Positions 17,144 to 22,354 of a stretch of DNA of 22,354 bases are shown here, piece after piece; position 1 is the first letter of the stretch, and each line of letters opens with the position of its first letter. The position numbers and the translations under genes were made by a program. Source of the stretch: Bacillota bacterium. GTDB lineage: Bacteria > Bacillota > Clostridia > Clostridiales > Clostridiaceae. The notes below the pieces were generated by a model. The model saw only the letters and a program-made list of their open reading frames with translations. It was not told where the DNA came from and did no database searches. The stretch covers positions 1 through 22,354 of the forward strand of contig JAEXZL010000056.1 of the NCBI GenBank assembly GCA_023451395.1, written 5' to 3'.

Positions 17144-18928
17144 ATGAAAATAGAAAGCTTTTTTGATTTCTGTTCTGGTATCGGTGCAGGAAGGTTAGGT
17201 TTAGAAAACTGTGGGTTAAAATGTATTGGTTATGCTGACACTAGTAGGTCGTCAGTTAAAACATATAATTTATTGCATGATACTTCTAACGAAAAAAACT
17301 GGGGTAATATAGAAAAAATTGATGGTAAATTACTACCCAAGTATGATTTGCTTATTGCGGGATTTCCTTGTCAAACATTTTCTGTATTTGGTAGACAAAC
17401 TGGATTTTCTGAAGATAGAGGCCAGCTTATTTTTCATCTAATTAGGTTAATAGGAGAAAGTAGACCAAAGTGCTTCGTACTAGAAAATGTAAGGGGATTA
17501 GTAAGTCACGACAAAGGAAAGTCTATTAAGAGGATTGTTAATGAACTTGAAGCAACAGGATATTATGTTACCTATAAAATTTTATCTAGCATAAACTACG
17601 GCGTTCCGCAAATGAGGCAGAGAGTTTACATTATTGGCTTTAAAAAAGAGTTTTATGAAGCTTATAATAATTTTTGCTGGCCAGAAGAGATGGAAAGGCC
17701 ATTGTTAAAGGATTATTTGATAGACCAAAATAATGAAATTAGTGAAGAAAACTATAATCGTTTTAGTTATTATTTAAAAAATCAAACGAATGTAGGGAAG
17801 TATATTCCTGAGGAATTTTTGGATAAAGAATATTTGGTTATCGATACAAGAATGTCGGACTTACGATTATATGAAGGTAGAGTTCCTACATTAAGATCTC
17901 ATAGAGATGGCATCTATTATATACGAGATGCAAAAATACGTGAATTGACAGGCTATGAAGCTTTATTGTTACAGGGGTTCCCAAAAGAATATGCGGATAA
18001 AGTTAAAAATGAAGTGACAAATAGACGCTTATTAATGCAAGCAGGTAATGCAATGACGGTTAACATGATAACAGCATTAGGTAATTCCATACTTAATTCT
18101 TTGGAGGTAAAAATGGGTTGGAAAGAATTTGAACAAGAGTGTTATAATTATTTGCAAAAAAAATATAGTAATGAGGAAGTACTATTCATTAAATTAGGAG
18201 AAGAGGATTCAACTAAACCAGATATTTTAGTTTCACTATCAGCTGATGAAGAGTTTTATATTGAAACTAAGGAGGCAAAAGCACAATGCGGTCAATTTGT
18301 ATTGCTACCAAATGATTCTGTTTCTGTATTTGAGTATTCACCGCGGAATAAGTCCTTATTAGACACTTATAGTTCCAGTATTATATACCACATGAATAAT
18401 AGGTATAACCAATATAGAAATGCAGGAACTAGGGGTGTATCAATAGATCTAGACCAAATGATTTTTGTAAATTGGATTAAGAATTATTATGGAAATAAAG
18501 GAGTAAAATTCTTTATAACGAAAGGTAGTACAGGCTACATTATCTTTCCTTTAGAAAAGTTTGAAAAATATTTTGATGTAACAGCTAAGTATAGGGAAAA
18601 GAAAAGCGGGAGTGCTAAGCCAAGCAAAAATGATTTATCAATTGTCGAGAGAATACTGGTTAGTAATTATGTAAACGATTATGCAATAAGATTTGAAGGA
18701 AAGAAGATGCATGTTACTACTGAAAAAGAAATTAATAAAATGCAGGTGGAAGTTGGCGAATACGCATATCTTTTCAAAAAGTACGCAAATAATGATTATA
18801 TTGTTACCAGATTATCTAACACATATAATTCTAATGTTATATTTTCTATAAGTCTAAAAAATGGACAAGATATATACGATTTGAAATACTTTGAGAATAC
18901 TTTGGAGAAGGTGTACAGACTGGTGTAG
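17144..18928 (+). CDS. Fused C5-cytosine methyltransferase / R.HhaI-like restriction endonuclease
   Basis: One 594-aa frame joins both activities of a type II R-M system. Residues 1-323 are a complete C5-MTase: motif I FDFCSGIGAG (5-14), motif IV GFPCQ with catalytic Cys76, motif VI ENV (Glu114), motif VIII QMRQR, a short target-recognition region near 210-260, and motif X AGNAMTV. Residues 324-594 start at Met324 and match R.HhaI as I recall it along the whole length: MGWKEFE, AQCGQFVLLPN, YSPRNKS, FVNWIKNYY, VKFFIT, KKSGS and LSNTYNSNVIFSISLKN. The nuclease site is KPD (Asp360) then IETK (Glu374, Lys376). Predicted target is GCGC from the R.HhaI similarity. Most MTase-REase fusions (type IIG) carry adenine-type MTases, so this layout is uncommon. 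GGAG at 17133-17136 serves ATG 17144. A second ribosome binding site precedes Met324. An M.HhaI-like gene is convergent downstream. Confidence 0.9.
   Translation: MKIESFFDFCSGIGAGRLGLENCGLKCIGYADTSRSSVKTYNLLHDTSNEKNWGNIEKIDGKLLPKYDLLIAGFPCQTFSVFGRQTGFSEDRGQLIFHLIRLIGESRPKCFVLENVRGLVSHDKGKSIKRIVNELEATGYYVTYKILSSINYGVPQMRQRVYIIGFKKEFYEAYNNFCWPEEMERPLLKDYLIDQNNEISEENYNRFSYYLKNQTNVGKYIPEEFLDKEYLVIDTRMSDLRLYEGRVPTLRSHRDGIYYIRDAKIRELTGYEALLLQGFPKEYADKVKNEVTNRRLLMQAGNAMTVNMITALGNSILNSLEVKMGWKEFEQECYNYLQKKYSNEEVLFIKLGEEDSTKPDILVSLSADEEFYIETKEAKAQCGQFVLLPNDSVSVFEYSPRNKSLLDTYSSSIIYHMNNRYNQYRNAGTRGVSIDLDQMIFVNWIKNYYGNKGVKFFITKGSTGYIIFPLEKFEKYFDVTAKYREKKSGSAKPSKNDLSIVERILVSNYVNDYAIRFEGKKMHVTTEKEINKMQVEVGEYAYLFKKYANNDYIVTRLSNTYNSNVIFSISLKNGQDIYDLKYFENTLEKVYRLV
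18103..18115 (+). promoter_or_regulatory. Internal ribosome binding site and start codon at the MTase-REase joint
   Basis: GGAGGT (18103-18108) stands 4 bases before an in-frame ATG (18113-18115), exactly where the R.HhaI-like part begins (Met324; compare MNWKEFE at the start of R.HhaI as I recall it). This could start a free 271-aa endonuclease from inside the fused gene. It could also be a relic of two separate genes joined by loss of the MTase stop codon. Confidence 0.65.
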
Positions 18929-18955
18929 AGAAAATATGCTTCATTCCATAAAATT

Positions 18956-18983
18956 AAAACGGGCGAAGTTAATCGCCCGTTTT
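18956..18983. terminator. Bidirectional terminator between convergent R-M genes
   Basis: AAAACGGGCGA (18956-18966) and TCGCCCGTTTT (18973-18983) form a perfect 11-bp stem with a 6-base loop and A/T tracts on both sides. It can therefore terminate the fused R-M gene on the + strand and the small gene on the - strand. The last codons (Asn-Lys-Thr-Gly-Asp-stop) of the - strand gene lie within the hairpin. Confidence 0.88.
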
Positions 18984-19286
18984 GTTAGCTTCAAGGTATT
19001 GTACATATTTCTTTAATGAATATTTTATTGTATTTAGAGAATAGGAACCCAGAGGCAGGTTAATAGGCCTCAACGCATCAGCAATATAATTTTTCCCAGA
19101 TTTAAAAAAGATGGAAAATAAATACTTACAACTATCTTTTTTATATTCTGTATCAATATCTATCTTGATTTTTTTTGAATGACTTAATTCTCTTTCTAAC
19201 CTATGCAGGCGAGAAATATGGTCACTTATCACTTTAGAATTACATTCTTGTTCTTGTAGCCATTGGCGGAATCCATCACTATTCAT
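18969..19286 (-). CDS. Small R-M-associated protein of unknown function
   Basis: 105 aa, read just after the M.HhaI-like gene with a 3-bp gap and only a weak ribosome binding site (AGGGA), so translation is probably coupled to the methyltransferase. The sequence has an N-terminal helical part (FRQWLQEQ, then SDHISRLHRLEREL), a central IDIDTEY, and a C-terminal NTIKYSLKKYVQYLEA. This resembles a small helical DNA-binding-like module that I recall at the N-terminus of various restriction-associated proteins, broadly like the SAM-like N-terminal domain of tyrosine recombinases. Standing alone it could be a regulator, an accessory factor, or a truncated remnant of a longer protein. No catalytic motif is visible. 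Its stop codon lies in the terminator hairpin. Confidence 0.65.
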   Translation of the reverse strand: MNSDGFRQWLQEQECNSKVISDHISRLHRLERELSHSKKIKIDIDTEYKKDSCKYLFSIFFKSGKNYIADALRPINLPLGSYSLNTIKYSLKKYVQYLEANKTGD

Positions 19287-19289
19287 ATT

Positions 19290-20276
19290 CTAAGTCCCTA
19301 CTTTTATGATAGCACTTGATATTTCAGCAGTGATTAGTTGCAATACATCGATTATAACTGAATTACCTAGTTGTTTATACGCTTGATTATTACTGTTATC
19401 AATTATGTACCAATCTGGATAGCCCATTAGCCTTGCACATTCACGAGGATGTAATTTTCTCGTTTTTCCATTTATAAGATATCCGCCTGTTTTCGAAAAA
19501 ACACCACCACCATTAGCTGATAATGTAATTGCTATTCCTTTTGTACTGTAAATACGTTCTCCCTGCCCACCTTTGTTGACTATACCTAATCTGATTGGCT
19601 TATTGCTGTAAGTATTATCTAAAGTATTTGTCATATATGTATCTGGACGACTCACATAAAGATTATCTAAGTCATATTCATTAGTTAATAAATAGTCTTC
19701 AACGTAAGAATTTAATACTATAGGTTTAGGAAATGAGAATTCACTTATATTAAGGTCATTTCTAAAGCATACCATATATATACGTTCACGTTTTTGTGGG
19801 ACTCCATAGTCGGCAGCATTCAGAACTTTAGCATAGAATTTATACCCGAGTTCCTCCATTATATTTTTTACGACGCTTAAAGTTTTGCCACCATCATGAG
19901 AAGCAAAGTTCTTAACATTTTCCATAAATACTATTTTAGGTCTTTTGCATTTAACGATTCTAGCAACGTCAAAAAAAAGTGTGCCACGGCTGTCTTCGAA
20001 ACCACGCTGTTTACCGCTGATTGAAAAAGCTTGACATGGAAAGCCAGCACATAAGATATCATGATTTGGAATTGTATTTTCATCTACTTTGGTGATATCA
20101 CCTTCTGGAATATCACCAAAATTGTTTTCGTATACTTTCCTTACATTTGGTTCCCATTCGCTTGAATATACGCATTTAGCCCCATAGGATTCAAGTGCTA
20201 ATCTAAAACCACCTAATCCCGCAAACAGATCTATGAATGTCAAGCCCGTTAAAGTTTTATCAGTAATAGTTAACAT
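19290..20276 (-). CDS. hhaIM: M.HhaI-like C5-cytosine DNA methyltransferase (predicted GCGC)
   Basis: Transfers a methyl group from SAM to cytosine C5; predicted to make G-5mC-GC. The 328-aa length is within one residue of M.HhaI, and the sequence tracks it closely from end to end as I recall it. The catalytic residues fall at identical numbers: Cys81 in GFPCQAFSISGK, Glu119 in MENVKNF, Arg163 and Arg165 in PQKRER. The target-recognition region GGQGERIYSTKGIAITLSA (236-254) carries the counterparts of HhaI Gln237, Arg240 and Thr250. HhaI Tyr254 is Asn255 here. Motif X is GNSV (304-307). AGGAGG stands 5 bases before ATG. The gene has its own promoter with two GCGC sites at the start of transcription, and points toward the fused R-M gene. 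It may protect the host during establishment or reinforce the fused enzyme. Confidence 0.95.
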   Translation of the reverse strand: MLTITDKTLTGLTFIDLFAGLGGFRLALESYGAKCVYSSEWEPNVRKVYENNFGDIPEGDITKVDENTIPNHDILCAGFPCQAFSISGKQRGFEDSRGTLFFDVARIVKCKRPKIVFMENVKNFASHDGGKTLSVVKNIMEELGYKFYAKVLNAADYGVPQKRERIYMVCFRNDLNISEFSFPKPIVLNSYVEDYLLTNEYDLDNLYVSRPDTYMTNTLDNTYSNKPIRLGIVNKGGQGERIYSTKGIAITLSANGGGVFSKTGGYLINGKTRKLHPRECARLMGYPDWYIIDNSNNQAYKQLGNSVIIDVLQLITAEISSAIIKVGT

Positions 20277-20297
20277 ATGAGCCTCCTAAAATGATGT

Positions 20298-20312
20298 GCG
20301 CTATAAATGCGC
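20298..20312. promoter_or_regulatory. Paired GCGC sites in the M.HhaI-like gene leader
   Basis: Two copies of TAGCGCA (- strand) start 11 bp apart, placing GCGC at 20298-20301 and 20309-20312, about one helical turn from each other. They lie at about +12 and +1 of the predicted transcript. I found only two other GCGC sites in the window (885 and 15196). The encoded enzyme is predicted to bind and methylate exactly this sequence, so they are a candidate feedback site. Confidence 0.6.
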
Positions 20313-20319
20313 TACAATT

Positions 20320-20348
20320 AGTATAATGTAATATGGGAGTAAGTTCAA
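20320..20348 (-). promoter_or_regulatory. Promoter of the M.HhaI-like gene
   Basis: On the - strand TTGAAC (20343-20348), a 17-base spacer and TATACT (20320-20325) form a strong sigma-A promoter. Transcription should start near 20313, next to the paired GCGC sites and about 37 bp before the start codon. The remaining DNA up to 20608 holds no gene. A TATAAT at 20544-20549 may serve the zinc-ribbon gene. Confidence 0.75.
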
Positions 20349-20608
20349 GTGTTAGAAGAATATACTTAATCTCAATTCATAGAATAATATTGAGACTAGA
20401 TCATGTCAGAAGTAAATATGGTATGTTTATTTAATTTCCATTTTATCTACATAACTACTGTGTCATATTGGGCTGTAAAAATAATATATAGCTTAGAGAA
20501 TCCAAATTAATAACATATTCCTGAATTCTAATTTAAAAAATAGTATAATAAAAGTAAGATAATTTAGAGTTTTTCATTAAAAGACAAAAATAAATTGGAG
20601 GAAGAATA

Positions 20609-20830
20609 ATGAAGTGCTATTATTGCGAAACTGAATTTTCCAGCAATGTGTGTCCTAAATGTCATGCAGTATATACAATTACAGAAGATGAGGCTAAGGT
20701 GAAGCAGGAAAAGGTTATTGCTAAAGATAGTAGTGAAGAGGATAAAACTAAGAGTGGGAAAGCGGGAAAGGCTGAGATTATTCTAGATGTGGTAGATGCT
20801 TTGGTAGATATAGTTGATTCCATATTTTAA
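20609..20830 (+). CDS. Small zinc-ribbon protein, function unknown
   Basis: 73 aa with GGAGG 7 bases before the ATG. The N-terminus is a compact zinc ribbon with CYYC (Cys3, Cys6) and CPKC (Cys15, Cys18). A charged Lys/Glu/Asp linker (about 25-52) follows. The end, EIILDVVDALVDIVDSIF, is a short hydrophobic or amphipathic helix with regular acidic residues, which might contact membrane or a partner protein. Such zinc-ribbon small proteins are common in clostridia and mostly uncharacterised. It lies 111 bp before the nucleotidyltransferase gene and could share its transcript. No function can be given. Confidence 0.75.
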   Translation: MKCYYCETEFSSNVCPKCHAVYTITEDEAKVKQEKVIAKDSSEEDKTKSGKAGKAEIILDVVDALVDIVDSIF

Positions 20831-20941
20831 ATAGTAAAGAAAAATCCTTAATTCGCATTTAGAGCTTAAGAAAGTAAAATGATGAAATCAATTTGATAAC
20901 ACAGGATTATGAAGCTAGGAAGTTTTCTGGAGGTGAGATAA

Positions 20942-21709
20942 ATGCTTGAATCAATAAAAGATAAGCTTCAAGAAATAGAAGGAAAGGAAAAGGTGATAAT
21001 TCTCCATGCTGTGGAATCTGGAAGCAGGGCCTGGGGCTTTCCTTCACCGGATAGTGACTATGATGTTAGATTTATTTATGTAAGAGAAATGAGTCATTAT
21101 CTTAAGCTTCAGCCTGCTAGAGATGTTATAGAATGGCAGCTAGATGAAACCTTAGATATTAACGGATGGGATCTTCAAAAGGCTTTAAGGCTTCTTTATA
21201 AATCAAATCCTACTTTGTTTGAATGGGCTAATTCACCTATAGTATATAAATCAACTCCTTATTTTAATGAGCTTAAAAAGGAAATTAATAATTATTTTTC
21301 CTGTAAATCAGGATTGTATCATTATTTAAGCACCGCTAATAGCAATTATAGAGAATACTTAAAGGGAGGCAGGGTGAGATTAAAGAAATATTTTTATGTG
21401 GTGCGTCCTATATTAGCCTGTAAGTGGATATTGAATAAAGGAACACCGCCACCAATGTTATTTTCTGATTTAGTGGAAGCGGAGCTAGAGGCTGATATGA
21501 AGCCTATTATTAATGACCTTCTTAATCTTAAAATGAATAGTCCTGAGATAGAAGAGGATAGGAGAATTGATTCATTAAATTTGTATATTGAGGAAAATCT
21601 GAAGGAATTAAAATTCATTATTGATAAGTATGAGAAGGATTATAACTCCTCCTGGGACGGATTGAATAAACTCTTTATGGAAGGGCTAAATACCTGGAAA
21701 GAAAGATAG
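20942..21709 (+). CDS. YcgL/RlaP-like DNA polymerase beta-type nucleotidyltransferase
   Basis: A 255-aa predicted nucleotidyltransferase of the polymerase-beta superfamily. GGAGGTGAGATAA precedes the ATG. The catalytic loop is ESGSRAWGFPSPDSDYDVR (25-43), with Gly27-Ser28 holding the phosphates and Asp39/Asp41 as metal ligands. The downstream NGWDLQKALRLLYKSNPTLFEWANSP and YFYVVRPILACKWI are typical of the YcgL family. This family was named RlaP because some members sit in RNA-repair operons with ligase genes. None is next to this gene, so a link to RNA repair is not supported here. The substrate is unknown. Confidence 0.88.
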   Translation: MLESIKDKLQEIEGKEKVIILHAVESGSRAWGFPSPDSDYDVRFIYVREMSHYLKLQPARDVIEWQLDETLDINGWDLQKALRLLYKSNPTLFEWANSPIVYKSTPYFNELKKEINNYFSCKSGLYHYLSTANSNYREYLKGGRVRLKKYFYVVRPILACKWILNKGTPPPMLFSDLVEAELEADMKPIINDLLNLKMNSPEIEEDRRIDSLNLYIEENLKELKFIIDKYEKDYNSSWDGLNKLFMEGLNTWKER

Positions 21710-22209
21710 AAAAGCGTGAACCTTGGCTCTAAATAATAAAGTAGTGCATCTTAAAAGACTCTTTTTTATTTTGTCTTATGAATCCATATGTGTATAAAAG
21801 TATATTATGTACCTATATAGGCATAATTTCTTTAGCAATATTTTTATGATTGTTACTGCATTTTTAATTTTAAATTAGAACTTAATTAGGTAGAAGATAT
21901 AATAAAAGCGAGCTTAAAGCTCGCTTTTATTAATTCCCTAACCTCTAAAATATCTTAGCACAATATCACTTTATTTTTAAGTGTTTTTAGAATTGTCTTT
22001 AGCTTAAGAAAAGGTAGCTTTCCTTTTAATTTTTTATTTTACTAAGTTTCATATAAATAATAATTTTCAAATAATACTTAATATAGAAAAAATATTAAAA
22101 AAAGTATACAAAACAATATACTAGTAAAGATACTCATGATACAATTAATTGTGTTTTGAAATAATATCCTTTTGTATCATAAAATATATACTAATTGGTG
22201 GAGGTTATA
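21710..22209. other. Non-coding gap of 500 bp with terminator and palindromes
   Basis: No gene is supported. A strong terminator lies at 21901-21931. Near the right end, ATGATACAA (22136-22144) and TTGTATCAT (22172-22180) form a 9-bp inverted repeat, and ACAATTAATTGT (22141-22152) is a perfect palindrome overlapping its left arm. These lie 30-75 bp before the next gene and may be its operator. No c-di-GMP or other riboswitch was recognised. Confidence 0.5.
21901..21931. terminator. Strong bidirectional terminator
   Basis: AATAAAAGCGAGCT (21901-21914) pairs perfectly with 21918-21931 around a 3-base TAA loop. The arms end in A- and T-rich tracts, so it can work on both strands. It closes the nucleotidyltransferase transcript. 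Confidence 0.88.
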
Positions 22210-22354
22210 GTGACGGTTAACAAAATACGTAAAAAGAATATTTATGTTTCAGTTAAGATTAAATTTTTAGTCGCAATAATTGCTGCTTTGGTATGGACAA
22301 TTTTTTCTATTTATTTATCTCTAGACTGGCTTAGGGATTTAAGTGAATTAACTA
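22210..22354 (+). CDS. Partial membrane protein, possibly processive glycosyltransferase
   Basis: Reading frame starting at GTG 22210 with TGGAGG (22199-22204) and running off the window end after 48 codons. A basic N-terminus (KIRKKN) is followed by a hydrophobic membrane segment (FLVAIIAALVWTIFSIYLSL) and then DWLRDLSELT. The pattern of a short basic start, one helix ending in FSIYLS and a W-x-x-DLS stretch recalls the N-terminus of clostridial BcsA/PgaC-like glycosyltransferases. The catalytic domain is outside the window, so this is only a suggestion. Confidence 0.6.
   Translation, partial: MTVNKIRKKNIYVSVKIKFLVAIIAALVWTIFSIYLSLDWLRDLSELT

Noticed and set aside
1424..20276. A single LlaJI-like R-M system (two C5-MTases plus McrB/McrC-like restriction subunits)
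   Set aside because: The parts are all present in the window, but the MTases lie more than 11 kb away, behind housekeeping genes. One MTase is fused to its own HhaI-like nuclease and the other is a close M.HhaI homologue, so they form a separate system.
20942..21709. RNA-repair operon based on the RlaP-like gene
   Set aside because: No RNA ligase, kinase or Hen1-like gene lies next to it in this window.
1..22354. CRISPR array, tRNA/rRNA genes, integrase, transposase, or attachment-site repeats
   Set aside because: None was found by reading both strands. A remote attachment-site duplication could still be missed by eye.

Overview
The window looks like a low-GC, AT-rich Firmicutes chromosome, most likely Clostridium or a close relative. 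The support is strong AGGAGG-type ribosome binding sites, frequent GTG/TTG starts, a DeoR-type fructose PTS operon, a TetB(P)/Tet(M)-like GTPase and a YcgL/RlaP-like nucleotidyltransferase. No species can be named from the sequence alone.

Region 1 (1-8330) is a defence-island-like stretch, all on the + strand. A candidate three-gene operon encodes an HNH protein flanked by duplicated DNA-binding modules, an McrB-like AAA+ GTPase, and an McrC-like DUF2357 protein with a PD-(D/E)XK nuclease site. It is followed by a two-gene unit: a MazG-like nucleotide pyrophosphohydrolase and a PD-(D/E)XK nuclease fused to a superfamily-1 helicase (DUF2075 type).

Region 2 (8330-16000) is mostly housekeeping or accessory metabolism. 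A roughly 105-bp decayed fragment of the nearby Tet-like GTPase gene lies at the junction with region 1. Then come fruR-fruK-fruA on the - strand with a clear promoter, operator-like repeats and a terminator. The intact Tet(M)/TetB(P)-like GTPase follows, then a CLC antiporter that may be of the fluoride type (CLC-F).

Region 3 (16190-20350) holds a small protein made of two gapless 52-residue repeats, a gene-poor stretch, and an R-M locus that I recognise as HhaI-like (GCGC). One gene fuses a C5-cytosine methyltransferase directly to an R.HhaI-like endonuclease, and a strong ribosome binding site is kept exactly at the fusion point. Convergent to it are a close M.HhaI homologue and a 105-aa small protein. 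The two directions share a bidirectional terminator. The promoter region of the M.HhaI-like gene carries two GCGC sites 11 bp apart, at the predicted transcription start. Only four GCGC sites were found in the whole window by eye, so this suggests methylation-dependent autoregulation.

Region 4 (20609-22354) contains a zinc-ribbon small protein, the RlaP/YcgL-like nucleotidyltransferase, a terminator, and the start of a membrane protein that may be a processive glycosyltransferase. I see no tRNA, rRNA, CRISPR array, intact transposase or integrase.
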